The notes under the pieces: generated by a model
Told to the model about the DNA's origin: nothing
Database searches by the model: none
What the model saw: only the letters and a program-made list of their open reading frames with translations
Source: Bdellovibrio bacteriovorus
GTDB taxonomy: Bacteria > Bdellovibrionota > Bdellovibrionia > Bdellovibrionales > Bdellovibrionaceae
Direction: 5' to 3'
DNA: 64,000 nucleotides
Assembly (NCBI RefSeq): GCF_001592755.1
Contig: NZ_LUKF01000003.1
Span: forward strand, 62,001 to 126,000
Translations under genes and position numbers: made by a program
Part shown: in pieces, positions 45,789 to 54,595 of the stretch
Position numbering within the stretch: position 1 is the first letter of the stretch
Layout of the letters: the number at the start of each line of letters is the position of its first letter

Positions 45789-46379
45789 TTAACAAAACAT
45801 CTTGAAGAAGAATTCAACTGTCATTTTCTTAATGTTCTTAAGATCGTTTGCCGTCACCTTTTTCATGCCAAATAAAACAGGATAAAAAAGCTGACCTTTG
45901 ATAAAGGCGTGCATTTGATCCGCAATAACTTGGTTGGAAATCTTGGCTTTGATTTTTCCGTCTTTTTTTGCAGACTCAATCCATTTTAAAAATTTGATTT
46001 CCGACTCATTGAACTTTGCAAGGTGCTTTGCACTGAGTTTCTTCCCCTTCATGACCTCGCTTAAAACAATGCGCGCCGTGGTTAGATATTCTTCCGATGT
46101 CAGAAGCTCCGCTTTTTTTTCCACAAGTTCTTTCACTTGTGACTCCAGACTTTCGCTTTTTGAATAAACGATGGTCGGCCCCCCGCAAGCGACCTCCACC
46201 AGCTCTAAGACCATGTCGTCAAAAACGGCTTCTTTGGTTGGATAATACTTATAAAGAGTCCTTTTCGAGACCTGAGCGCCTTTCGCGATGTCTTCCATAG
46301 AAGCCGCATCAAGGCCCCACTTCATAAATTCGACGACGGCCGCGTCTTTGATTTTTTTTGAGATTTCTTCTTTTGACAT
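45789..46379 (-). CDS. TetR-family repressor
   Basis: A 196-residue TetR regulator beginning MSKEEISKKIKDAA; the extension to 46469 would run over its own operator. The helix-turn-helix is ASMEDIAKGAQVSKRTLYKYYPTKEAVFDDM, of which the core AQVSKRTLYKYY is the recognition helix. The C-terminal half is a ligand-binding helical domain. Two matching operators lie between it and the divergent metallo-beta-lactamase-fold lipoprotein gene. Confidence 0.92.
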   Translation of the reverse strand: MSKEEISKKIKDAAVVEFMKWGLDAASMEDIAKGAQVSKRTLYKYYPTKEAVFDDMVLELVEVACGGPTIVYSKSESLESQVKELVEKKAELLTSEEYLTTARIVLSEVMKGKKLSAKHLAKFNESEIKFLKWIESAKKDGKIKAKISNQVIADQMHAFIKGQLFYPVLFGMKKVTANDLKNIKKMTVEFFFKMFC

Positions 46380-46406
46380 ATCTATGATTTTACATGGGTT
46401 TTTATA

Positions 46407-46430
46407 AAAGTAAACGACTTCGTTTACTTT
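46407..46430. promoter_or_regulatory. TetR operator 1
   Basis: AAAGTAAAC-N6-GTTTACTTT, perfect 9-6-9 palindrome just upstream of the TetR gene start; the symmetry extends one or two further bases on each side. Same architecture as operator 2. Confidence 0.8.
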
Positions 46431-46458
46431 TATATTGAAAACTGTCCGCAAACGACCT

Positions 46459-46482
46459 AAAGTAAACACAACCGTTTACTTT
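46459..46482. promoter_or_regulatory. TetR operator 2
   Basis: AAAGTAAAC-N6-GTTTACTTT again, perfect 9-6-9, ending 11 nt before the lipoprotein gene start. Together with operator 1 it covers the intergenic promoter zone in both directions. Confidence 0.8.
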
Positions 46483-46492
46483 GTGAGGTTTT

Positions 46493-47593
46493 ATGAAAAC
46501 GGCGTCCCTTCTTCTCACTTTGATCCTCGCCTTAATAGGAGGCTTTTATATGGTTGGTTGTGCTGCATTTGGAACTCGTCCCGGTAAGGACTATCAAGAA
46601 AAATTCTCTCAGTCGCCGAACTACGATAAAAACGAAAAGGCCTTCGTGAATCGTCAGCAAGAGGCCATCAAGGAAATGCGCAAGCGCGCGATGTCTTTTT
46701 CGACCTTGAAAGAATGGTTTAGCAAAGGTGAAAATCGCACGCCGGCTCACCCCCTACCCGAAGTGAAGCCGGATTTGGCTGAGTTCCTAAAACCTTCCGA
46801 CCATTTAAAAACCATCTGGTTTGGTCACTCGACGTTTTTACTTAATATGGACGGAAAGATTATTTTAGTGGATCCCGTGTTTTCAGGAAGTGCGGCTCCG
46901 TTCTCTTTCATGGTCAAAAGATTCCAGAAAACCGTCTTGGATCTTCATTCTCTGCCAGAAATTGATTATATCGTAATCTCTCACGATCATTACGATCACC
47001 TCGACATGACTTCCATTCAATTTTTCAAAGGTAAAAAGGCGCGATTCCTGACTCCGCTAGGAGTTAGCTCTCACCTGATCGGCTGGGGCATTGAATCTTC
47101 GCGCATCACAGAGTTAGATTGGTGGCAAAGTCACAAGGTCGATGGGATTGAGTTCGTCGCCACGCCCGCGCAACATTTTTCGGGCCGCACAGGTCTGCGC
47201 GACAACGAAACTCTTTGGGCTTCTTGGGTTTTAAGAAATGACAAACACAATATCTATTTTAGTGGAGACTCAGGATACGATATTCACTTTAAAGAAATCG
47301 GCGAAAAATACGGCCCCTTTGACATCGCCTTTATCGAATGCGGTCAGTACAACGAAAAGTGGAAAGAAGTGCATATGCTTCCCGAAGAATCGATGCAAGC
47401 TTATGCCGACCTTAAAGCAAAGCGATTCTTCCCAGTGCATTGGGGCATGTTTGTCTTGGCCTTCCATGCTTGGAACGATCCTATCTTAAAACTGCAAGAA
47501 GCCTCGACGTCAAAAGGAATCAACTTAGTGACGCCTCGTCTGGGGCAAATCGTTGTTGTGAATGACGATTATAAAAATGAAGCATGGTGGTAG
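46493..47593 (+). CDS. Metallo-beta-lactamase-fold lipoprotein (UlaG/NAPE-PLD-like)
   Basis: A 366-residue lipoprotein; lipobox in YMVGCAAFG near residue 20. Metal-binding core SHDHYDHLD (His-x-His-x-Asp-His), FSGDSGYD and C-terminal PVHWGMFVLAFH resemble the UlaG/NAPE-PLD branch of the metallo-beta-lactamase superfamily, which hydrolyses phosphodiesters or lactones. Divergent TetR gene and paired operators suggest an inducible response to a lipid or hydrophobic compound. Confidence 0.88.
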   Translation: MKTASLLLTLILALIGGFYMVGCAAFGTRPGKDYQEKFSQSPNYDKNEKAFVNRQQEAIKEMRKRAMSFSTLKEWFSKGENRTPAHPLPEVKPDLAEFLKPSDHLKTIWFGHSTFLLNMDGKIILVDPVFSGSAAPFSFMVKRFQKTVLDLHSLPEIDYIVISHDHYDHLDMTSIQFFKGKKARFLTPLGVSSHLIGWGIESSRITELDWWQSHKVDGIEFVATPAQHFSGRTGLRDNETLWASWVLRNDKHNIYFSGDSGYDIHFKEIGEKYGPFDIAFIECGQYNEKWKEVHMLPEESMQAYADLKAKRFFPVHWGMFVLAFHAWNDPILKLQEASTSKGINLVTPRLGQIVVVNDDYKNEAWW

Positions 47594-47668
47594 GCACGCG
47601 CTCCAAACTAGTTTTAGGTTGATCCTTTCGCCGGGAACACATTAGCATCAAACTCTCACCCAAGGAGT

Positions 47669-48727
47669 ATGATGATGAAATACAACTTCCGTCCCGGCCC
47701 TCGTAATCGTATCACTGACGTGGACTCTATTCGTGTCGGTCAAGCTGAAGATCAAAAGGCATGGAGTGGTGTTTCCGTCATTCTGTTTGATAATCCGGCT
47801 GTTGCCGCGGTGGACGTGCGCGGTGGTGCGCCTGGCACTCGCGATACCGACGCTTTAAATCCCAGCTGCTTAGTGGACCGCGTGGATGCTATCGTATTAA
47901 GTGGTGGATCTGTTTTTGGTTTAGGCGCTTCTTCTGCCGTCACGGACACTTTGGCGTCGCGTGGAATTGGATTTCCTATTGGTCCTGCTCGCGCACCCAT
48001 TGTTCCTAGTGCCGTGCTTTTTGATTTACTCAATGGCGGCGACAAAGGTTGGGGTGATAAATCACCTTATTGGAATTTAGGACGTTCCGCTCTTGATGCG
48101 GCTTCGTTGGATTTTAAATTAGGTTGTGCGGGTGCAGGCTTTGGCGCCAAAGCAGGGCCTTTTAAAGGCGGACTAGGAAGCGCCTCTTCTGTTTCCGGTG
48201 ATGGTTTACAAATCGGCGCGATCGTCGCTGTCAATTGCGTAGGAACTGCTGTGATGCCGGGTCAGTCCTCCTTCTGGGCATGGCCGTTTGAGCAAGCTAA
48301 TGAAATGGGTGGACAACCCATTCCCACGGCACCCATTGATTTCAATTCGGCCGCAGAAGCATGGACGGGTTCCCCGTTAGACAGTCTCACAAACCAAGCC
48401 GGCGAAAACACAACTATCGGAGTTGTCGCAACGAATGCTCGCTTAACAAAAGCTGAAGCCCAACGTGTTGCGATCATGGCTCAAGATGGATATGCGCGCT
48501 CGATCCGTCCAGTGCACACTCCTTTCGATGGCGACACGGTGTTTGCGGCTTCTACTGGAACTTGGGGAGCTGACATTCAAGAACGGGCGGACCTTGTCAA
48601 TCGTATCGGTCTTGTCGCTGCCGATTGTTTAGCGCGCGCGGTGGCTCGCGGAGTTTATGAAGCTACGGCTTTGGGAGCTCTTCCGGCTTACCGAGATGTG
48701 CATGGCAAAAACTTGCGCGTGAAATAA
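47669..48727 (+). CDS. P1-family peptidase (DmpA/BapA-like aminopeptidase)
   Basis: A 352-residue Ntn-fold peptidase. Family blocks RGGAPGTRDTDALNP and GVVATNARL, with the autocleavage/nucleophile Thr in ENTTIGV near residue 250, match P1 peptidases that release N-terminal L-amino or D-amino residues. No signal peptide. Followed 14 nt later by a PrpF-like isomerase gene; the pair may handle an unusual amino-acid or carboxylate substrate. Confidence 0.86.
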   Translation: MMMKYNFRPGPRNRITDVDSIRVGQAEDQKAWSGVSVILFDNPAVAAVDVRGGAPGTRDTDALNPSCLVDRVDAIVLSGGSVFGLGASSAVTDTLASRGIGFPIGPARAPIVPSAVLFDLLNGGDKGWGDKSPYWNLGRSALDAASLDFKLGCAGAGFGAKAGPFKGGLGSASSVSGDGLQIGAIVAVNCVGTAVMPGQSSFWAWPFEQANEMGGQPIPTAPIDFNSAAEAWTGSPLDSLTNQAGENTTIGVVATNARLTKAEAQRVAIMAQDGYARSIRPVHTPFDGDTVFAASTGTWGADIQERADLVNRIGLVAADCLARAVARGVYEATALGALPAYRDVHGKNLRVK

Positions 48728-48741
48728 ATCAGAGGCTTCGC

Positions 48742-49839
48742 ATGTCACTTCTATCTTATCCCTGCACTTACATGAGAGGCGGCACAAGTCGTGCTTTGAT
48801 CTTCAACGAAAACGATTTGCCTACGGAGCGTGCGGGGTGGGATGACATTTTTTTACGAGCTTTAGGAAGTCCTGATATTTACGGCCGTCAATTAAATGGC
48901 ATGGGTGGTGGTATTTCTTCTCTGTCCAAAGTAGCCATCTTAAAGCCTTCCACTCGTGAAGATGCCGATGTCGAATACACTTTTGCCCAAGTATCAGTGA
49001 CCGAAAAGAAAGTCGACTATAAGGGAAATTGTGGGAACATCAGTTCTGCTGTCGGCCCCTATGCTGTTTATAAAAAATGGGTTTCTGTTTCCGGCCCTGA
49101 AGCTCACGTACGCATTTATAATACGAACACTCAAAAAGTAATTCATGCCCACTTCCCAGTTGAAAATGGTGAAGTGGTTTTTAGTGGTGATCTAGAAATT
49201 CCTGGAGTCAGCGGCAGCGGCTCCCCCATTCGTCTGGAGTTTCAAGATCCCGGCGGCGCTGCAACCGGGAAACTTCTTCCGACAGGAAATACAAGGGACA
49301 TTTTGAAGTTATCTAATGGAAAATCCTTGCAGGTTTCGATGATCGACGCTGCGAATGCCTGTGTGTTTTTGAATGCCTTGGATCTGGGACTTCGCGGAGA
49401 TGAGTCCTCCGCAGAACTCGATAGACCGAATCTTCTAAAAGCTCTTGAGGAAATTCGACTAGAAGCTTCGGTGGCAATGGGCATCGCTTCTAGCATTGAA
49501 GACGCGAAGAAATCCATCGCTATTCCCTATCTGGGGTTGGTGGCTCCCCGTTACTCTTCAGAGATGGATTTTTCTTTACGTGTGATTGCCAGTGGACAGC
49601 CGCATAAGGCTTTGCCTTTAACCGTTTCCTTGTGTGCCGCTGTGAGCGCGAAACTTCCAGGAAGTTTAATTCATGAAGTGCTAGAGAATAAAAGTTTAGA
49701 TGAAGTTCGAATCGGAATTCCTTCGGGAGTTTTAACTTTAAACGCGAAGGTGGAAGAAAAAAACTCGCAGTACGTGGCTTTAAGTGGAAGCTTCTATCGT
49801 ACCGCGAGAATTCTATTTGAAGGACGCGTGTTTGTTTAG
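48742..49839 (+). CDS. PrpF-like isomerase (aconitate/oxalomesaconate-type)
   Basis: A 365-residue protein of the PrpF fold (two DAP-epimerase-like domains). Start block CTYMRGGTSRALIF and the catalytic region KGNCGNISSAVGPY with its Cys are typical of PrpF and 4-oxalomesaconate tautomerase, which move double bonds in tricarboxylates. The methylcitrate genes prpBCD are not adjacent, so the substrate is open. 3' end overlaps the convergent protease gene by 4 nt. Confidence 0.86.
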   Translation: MSLLSYPCTYMRGGTSRALIFNENDLPTERAGWDDIFLRALGSPDIYGRQLNGMGGGISSLSKVAILKPSTREDADVEYTFAQVSVTEKKVDYKGNCGNISSAVGPYAVYKKWVSVSGPEAHVRIYNTNTQKVIHAHFPVENGEVVFSGDLEIPGVSGSGSPIRLEFQDPGGAATGKLLPTGNTRDILKLSNGKSLQVSMIDAANACVFLNALDLGLRGDESSAELDRPNLLKALEEIRLEASVAMGIASSIEDAKKSIAIPYLGLVAPRYSSEMDFSLRVIASGQPHKALPLTVSLCAAVSAKLPGSLIHEVLENKSLDEVRIGIPSGVLTLNAKVEEKNSQYVALSGSFYRTARILFEGRVFV

Positions 49840-50636
49840 TTCAGAGTTCCAAAATCCCGAAGAACTTTTTCAACCCAGGGAAGATGAAAGTCGATACGAG
49901 TGTAAATCACTGTGCCGTCACAAACGTGTTTTCTTTCTTTCGTCGTACGAACTTTGCTCGTGACACCGAAAACTTTAAGCTCGCCATTTTCAGTCGTATA
50001 AGCCGGACCACCCGAGTCGCCATGGCAACTGCCGGTATCATCAGATTGATCAAACTGAATTTCATCTTTCATGTAAAAGGGCTTCAAGATTTTAAGCTGA
50101 GTTTTGCGAAGGGTTCCCTCACCCATTTTCATTTTTGGCAAACTGCGACCATATCCTGCAACGGTGATTTTTTTTCCGGCGGTCAGCACTGAGAAATCGT
50201 TCAAGATGTTAATCGGTCTATAGCCTGAAGGCAGACTGCCTGCGAATTTTATAAGGGCGATGTCACGCTCTGGGCCGAAGATGATTGTGTTTGTGTAGTG
50301 AGGTTCACGAAGAGCTTCGACCACCTTACGTGAAACCCCTTTAGAAATTTTTGTCCCGAATCTGATTTCCATCTCGGATTTTGAACCCACCAAACAGTGA
50401 GCCGCGGTAAGAACGACATTTTTCGCAATCAAAGTCCCAGTGCAAATGGCCTTCTTCTCTGTATTGTAGATACCCACGGTCGACTGAGCAATACGCTCAT
50501 CACTGTCGACTTTATCTCCCCCAAAAATCCCCGCACTCGTGTCTGAAAGAACAACACCGCCATCATCTGCTGAAGGAGCGCAAGCCACAAAAAAGACCGT
50601 AGTTAAGAGTACTAAGAGTTTTGCAATCGTATTCAA
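49836..50636 (-). CDS. Trypsin-like serine protease lipoprotein (S1)
   Basis: A 266-residue lipoprotein (lipobox VFFVAC). Chymotrypsin-fold triad: His in VLTAAHCLV, Asp in ERDIALIKF, Ser in CHGDSGGPAY; the activating-type N-terminus IFGGDK follows a propeptide of about 20 residues. Secreted trypsin-like enzymes are abundant in Bdellovibrio relatives and would be suited to prey protein digestion (inference). Isolated minus-strand gene. Confidence 0.93.
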   Translation of the reverse strand: MNTIAKLLVLLTTVFFVACAPSADDGGVVLSDTSAGIFGGDKVDSDERIAQSTVGIYNTEKKAICTGTLIAKNVVLTAAHCLVGSKSEMEIRFGTKISKGVSRKVVEALREPHYTNTIIFGPERDIALIKFAGSLPSGYRPINILNDFSVLTAGKKITVAGYGRSLPKMKMGEGTLRKTQLKILKPFYMKDEIQFDQSDDTGSCHGDSGGPAYTTENGELKVFGVTSKVRTTKERKHVCDGTVIYTRIDFHLPWVEKVLRDFGTLN

Positions 50637-50766
50637 GGGAACCGCCTTTAGCTTTCTTTTAAAGGCGGCTCCTCATTTTCGACAGTGAAACTTATGTCAT
50701 GAGTAAAAAAGTGCGTCCTGTCTAAAATATGGTCTTTCTGGAAACTGGTGGAAACACTCACTATAC

Positions 50767-51474
50767 CTACTTCATTCTAACTTTATATCCTGACGACAAC
50801 ATAACGTGCACACTGGTCGCTGTAGGTTCAGCCACATAGCCGTTGAAATCGCCTGTCATTGGTCCCGTAATTTCCGTACAAGTACCATCTTCTTCTTTTT
50901 TCGAACGAGGATAGCAATGAGTAGGTATAACTCCTAACCGATAAAAACGATCCCAATAGATGAATCTATTCCCCATTCCGAACCTAAATGAATTTATATC
51001 GGGATTTGTCTGATAAACACCTGGGCCAGAACAATCACGAGAGTCATAATAAATAGCCCGATCTCGAGGAATGATCATCCCATTTTCATATTGAGCAATC
51101 GCCTGATCCTGCTCATACCAAATTGTAATCAACTCCGTATTATTAGAGCTTTTCGTCACTGAAATTAGATAGTCACCCACTTGCACGTTTTGGTTTTCAG
51201 GGTTTCCATTTGTAGGACCGTTGATTAGTACGGGAACTTTCGCCGTTACCGGATTGGCAGCCACCGGCAAAAAAGCACTTGTTTCACCACACGTGATTTG
51301 TGCTCCACCATCCACATTCTCAACCTTACATCCCGAGTCCTGGCTTTTCACAACTGGAAGTTGAGTGCTAGTCAAATCAGTCGAGGCAGAATCCGTCGTC
51401 GCGGCTTCTTGCTTACACCCTACTGATACCGCAAGCATTAACGGTGCAATCAAGATCATATACTTCGTATTCAT
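50767..51474 (-). CDS. Lipoprotein, unknown function
   Basis: A 235-residue lipoprotein (lipobox LAVSVGC). The ATG at 51474 is right: the ATG four codons earlier forms part of the GGAGGT ribosome site itself. After a Thr/Ser linker, a beta-rich domain with four Cys (DSGCKVEN, QITCGET, RDCSGPG, THCYPRS). No family recognised. Confidence 0.75.
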   Translation of the reverse strand: MNTKYMILIAPLMLAVSVGCKQEAATTDSASTDLTSTQLPVVKSQDSGCKVENVDGGAQITCGETSAFLPVAANPVTAKVPVLINGPTNGNPENQNVQVGDYLISVTKSSNNTELITIWYEQDQAIAQYENGMIIPRDRAIYYDSRDCSGPGVYQTNPDINSFRFGMGNRFIYWDRFYRLGVIPTHCYPRSKKEEDGTCTEITGPMTGDFNGYVAEPTATSVHVMLSSGYKVRMK

Positions 51475-51710
51475 ACGTACCTCCATAAACAGCTCGACGT
51501 ATAGAATATCTTTCTCGTAAAAAATGTTGTTAACGACTTGTAAATATCAGTAAGTGCTCGGAATCCCGCTAAAAATCACGTGTCACCCTTGGGCGTTTTA
51601 AATTCGCGTAGCGCGAAAGCCACAGTACACACCCCCGTATTTTCTCATTTTTATACAGTGAAACTTTCATTTAACTTCTCCTCTTTAGAAGCCTGCGGCA
51701 CAATCAAGGC

Positions 51711-52565
51711 ATGACTGACAAATACACCGTAGCTCCAGAACACACCGCCGTTCGAGTCGCCTTATGGCGGGCTCTTCATGTTAAAATTGATCCTCCACCG
51801 CACATCTTTACGGACGAAGTTGGCGCGGCACTGGTCGATGAAAAAGACTGGCAAAATCGCCAAGACATGGCACCCGGTTTTTCTAAAAGTATGCGGGCCT
51901 CTATCGTTGGCCGCGCACGATTTATTGAGGACTTGCTGAAAGAAGAAATCAAAAACGGCGTCACCCAATATGTTATTCTTGGAGCGGGTCTTGATACGTT
52001 TGCCCAACGTCACCCCAATATCGCTTCGCACATACAAATCTTTGAGGTCGATCAGCCCGGCCCACAAGCATGGAAAAAGAAACGCTTGCTTGAAAAAGGC
52101 TTTGAGATTCCTGAATCACTTCATTTTGTCCCTGTGGATTTTGAAGCGGGAGAATCCTGGTGGGACCGTCTTCTCGCTGCGGGCTTTAACCCTGCAAAAC
52201 CCGCCTTCGTTGTGTCGACAGGTGTCTCGATGTATCTGACAAAAGAGACTAACCTAACAACCTTCCAACAGATCGCAAAGCTAGCTAAGGGTTCTACGTT
52301 CGCGACAACTTTTATGCTTTCGTTGGACTTACTTCCTGATCAAGAACGTTCGATCATGGAATTCGTGATGAAAAAAGCGGCGGAGTCTGGAACTCCATTT
52401 AACAGTCTTTTTTCTCCGGAAGAAATTTTGGCTCTTGCACGCAAAGCGGGCTTTAGCGAGTCCAAGTATGTTTCTGCGCAGGACATTTACAACCGTTACT
52501 TTAGCCTTCGCACCGATGGCTTGAGCGCCGGCACCGCCGAAGCCTTTTTAGTGGCGACGACGTAG
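51711..52565 (+). CDS. Class I SAM-dependent methyltransferase, PPM1/LCMT-like
   Basis: A 284-residue methyltransferase. SAM loop YVILGAGLDTFAQR, followed by the acidic strand IFEVDQPGPQAWKKKRL, is diagnostic of the leucine carboxyl methyltransferase-like (PPM1) branch, which in bacteria often acts on unknown or polyketide-like carboxylates. An SFGLRTDGLS-type C-terminus closes the fold. Isolated gene with a small hairpin (GCCCTT/AAGGGGC) behind it. Confidence 0.85.
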   Translation: MTDKYTVAPEHTAVRVALWRALHVKIDPPPHIFTDEVGAALVDEKDWQNRQDMAPGFSKSMRASIVGRARFIEDLLKEEIKNGVTQYVILGAGLDTFAQRHPNIASHIQIFEVDQPGPQAWKKKRLLEKGFEIPESLHFVPVDFEAGESWWDRLLAAGFNPAKPAFVVSTGVSMYLTKETNLTTFQQIAKLAKGSTFATTFMLSLDLLPDQERSIMEFVMKKAAESGTPFNSLFSPEEILALARKAGFSESKYVSAQDIYNRYFSLRTDGLSAGTAEAFLVATT

Positions 52566-52719
52566 CCCTTGCTAAGGGGCCACGTTTGCTATTTATCGAT
52601 AACAAATCACCGACAGACCGACAAAGAAGTCTAGCCGCTCTAGGCTTCTGTATTCACACAAGAATCGTTTAAAACTTTATCTTTTTAAGACACCCAAGGT
52701 TTGGATAAGGAGTTCTTTG

Positions 52720-52750
52720 TTGACAAAATTTACATACTATTTAGTATGTA
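52720..52750 (+). promoter_or_regulatory. Promoter with overlapping perfect palindrome
   Basis: TTGACA (52720-52725) at 16 nt from TAGTAT gives a fair sigma-70-like promoter. The palindrome TACATACTA-TT-TAGTATGTA (52731-52750) covers its spacer and -10 region, so a bound repressor would block it. The controlled gene is the VOC gene 31 nt downstream. The repressor gene is not identified; MarR/PadR/TetR types use such sites. Confidence 0.65.
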
Positions 52751-52781
52751 ATGAAATATCACATTTAACGTTGGAGGATTT

Positions 52782-53273
52782 ATGAAGCCTTTTGGTATTG
52801 GTATTTGTCTTTGGTTTGATTCCGAAGCAGAAGATGCAGCAAAGTTTTACACTTCTATTTTTAAAGATGGCCGCATCGGCACCATTGCCCGCTTCGGCAA
52901 AGAAGGCTTTGAACATCACGGAAAACCAGAAGGTTCGGTTATGACAGTGGACTTCACCGCAAATGGACAGAAATTTGTGGCGATTAACGGCGGCCCTATT
53001 TTCAAATTCAACGAATCTATTTCCTTGATGGTTTATTGTGACACCCAAGCACAGATTGATGAATACTGGGAAAAATTAATGGCCGGCGGAGGCAAACCTC
53101 AGCAATGTGGATGGCTGAAAGATAAGTTTGGTCTTTCATGGCAAGTCGTTCCGACCATTATGGACGAGATGCAAAAAGACGGCACACCTGAACAAGTCAA
53201 ACGCGTGATGGCTGAAATGTACAAGATGGTGAAATTCGATATCGAAACTTTAAAGCGTGCTTATAAAGGATAA
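52782..53273 (+). CDS. PhnB-like VOC protein (3-demethylubiquinone methyltransferase-like)
   Basis: A 163-residue VOC protein with the 'FDSEAEDAAKFYTSIF' start, TVDFTANGQKFVAINGGP middle and GWLKDKFGLSWQVVP end that mark the 3-dmu-9_3-mt/PhnB-like group. Enzymatic activity is not shown for most members. Cotranscribed with the YCII-like gene 3 nt downstream, both under the palindrome-covered promoter. Confidence 0.88.
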   Translation: MKPFGIGICLWFDSEAEDAAKFYTSIFKDGRIGTIARFGKEGFEHHGKPEGSVMTVDFTANGQKFVAINGGPIFKFNESISLMVYCDTQAQIDEYWEKLMAGGGKPQQCGWLKDKFGLSWQVVPTIMDEMQKDGTPEQVKRVMAEMYKMVKFDIETLKRAYKG

Positions 53274-53276
53274 TCC

Positions 53277-53645
53277 ATGAAAACATTTTTGGCTGTCTAT
53301 TTGGGAACGGAAGAGTCCACCCATCAAAAGTGGAAATCTCTCAACGAAAAGGAAAGACACGAACGCGAAAAACAAGGTGTTGAAGCCTGGATGAATTGGG
53401 GCAAAAAACATCAGCTGGCGATTAAAGACAACGGAACTCCGCTTGGAAAAACAAAACGCGTGGACTCAAGCGGTATCTCTGACACTCGCAATAATCTTAC
53501 GGGCTATGTGATTGTCGAAGCACCCAATGCTGAAGAAGCTGCAAAGATGTTCTTAAATCATCCGCACTTCACTATCTTTCCCGGAGATGGCGTTGAAATC
53601 ATCGAGTGTTTGAATTTAGAAGAAGTGATGAAAAAGAAAACTTAA
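53277..53645 (+). CDS. YCII-like small protein
   Basis: A 122-residue protein resembling the YCII/DGPF fold: N-terminal MKTFLAVYLG, GYVIVEAPNAEEAAKMFLNHP and GDGVEIIECL. Such proteins often pair with VOC enzymes, as here, and with ECF sigma factors elsewhere. Substrate unknown. Ends at the 13-bp hairpin terminator. Confidence 0.78.
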   Translation: MKTFLAVYLGTEESTHQKWKSLNEKERHEREKQGVEAWMNWGKKHQLAIKDNGTPLGKTKRVDSSGISDTRNNLTGYVIVEAPNAEEAAKMFLNHPHFTIFPGDGVEIIECLNLEEVMKKKT

Positions 53646-53646
53646 T

Positions 53647-53679
53647 ATAATTTCACTGCTACCGTGGCAGTGAAATTAT
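53647..53679. terminator. Bidirectional terminator hairpin
   Basis: ATAATTTCACTGC / GCAGTGAAATTAT, a perfect 13-bp inverted repeat with a 7-nt loop between two convergent genes. It reaches into the stop codon of the SpoIIAA-like gene. Confidence 0.82.
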
Positions 53680-54080
53680 GGTTTAGGGCTGTTCATTCTA
53701 TTTTCGTCCGTAAGGAATGGCTCTGAAACCCATGCGGCCGCTTTATCGTAATCATCTAAGGTAAAGCCCTGCACTTTTCCTGGCACCAAAGGACTTAAGG
53801 CATCGTAGAAAAGGCGCACCGTCTTTTGGTCAGAAACAATCGCCATACGATTCCAGCGACGAATATGTTTGAAGCTGATTTTTAGATAATCCAGCAGAGC
53901 ATTCAGAGTGTAGTTCTGCATTCCTGTTTCTAAGCGTACAATCAGATTGATGGCATCATACTTCTGAGCCACCTCGTCCACCCTCTTCATCACGATTTTT
54001 TTGTATTCATCCGCATCGACAATTCCAGAGGCTTTATAAGCGACGACATAGGACGGAAAATTTTCGAGTAGCTCTACCAT
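53676..54080 (-). CDS. SpoIIAA-like (STAS/SEC14) protein
   Basis: A 134-residue protein of the SpoIIAA-like family (STAS-type fold): SYVVAYKASGIVDADEYK, YDAINLIVRLE, RWNRMAIVSDQKTVRLF. ATG at 54080 gives the typical family start; a start five codons earlier is possible. Role unknown. Confidence 0.8.
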   Translation of the reverse strand: MVELLENFPSYVVAYKASGIVDADEYKKIVMKRVDEVAQKYDAINLIVRLETGMQNYTLNALLDYLKISFKHIRRWNRMAIVSDQKTVRLFYDALSPLVPGKVQGFTLDDYDKAAAWVSEPFLTDENRMNSPKP

Positions 54081-54166
54081 GATAACTCCCATCAAAGATG
54101 TGATGTTGAGTGTAGAGAATACTCGTGCAGACTCAATGAGGCAGATTGTGTTTTACGCTAGTGGAA

Positions 54167-54595
54167 CTAATTCGAAGCGTCTTTGACCCCAGCCCACTCT
54201 AAGGCCTGTTCGTTTTTTAAGTAAGAACGCATTTTAACGATCTTGTCGTCTCGGAAAACGAAAACATCGGCAACGCGCCCGTCGATCCATTCTGTTTTAT
54301 TTTTCAACCTTACGCGAACATGCACAAATACAACGACCTTGTTGCCCGAGACGAGATAACGCTCGGGCTGACAGCTACCCTCGGCCCAGGTTGAACGGCC
54401 CGAGGTAATATGCGCCCTCATTTCGTCAAGTCCACGATAAGTTCCACCCGTTGGCAAATCTTCGAATTCGACGCGCTCAATATTCGGATCAAAGAGTTTC
54501 ATAGCTGCAGATATATCATTGCTGTTGAGTGCTTCATAAAAGGCTCTGACAGTTTCAACCTCGGGCGTCTGCATTGAACTTGGGTGTGTCGACAT
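54167..54595 (-). CDS. SnoaL/NTF2-like protein
   Basis: A 142-residue NTF2-fold protein (VRAFYEALNSNDISAAMKLF, then YRGLDEMRAHITS and IDGRVADVFVFRDDKIVKM). The ATG at 54595 is used; a longer reading to 54820 would enter the structured gene-free region. Ketosteroid-isomerase-like members bind small hydrophobic ligands; activity unknown. This is the last clearly host-type gene before the phage region. Confidence 0.8.
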   Translation of the reverse strand: MSTHPSSMQTPEVETVRAFYEALNSNDISAAMKLFDPNIERVEFEDLPTGGTYRGLDEMRAHITSGRSTWAEGSCQPERYLVSGNKVVVFVHVRVRLKNKTEWIDGRVADVFVFRDDKIVKMRSYLKNEQALEWAGVKDASN

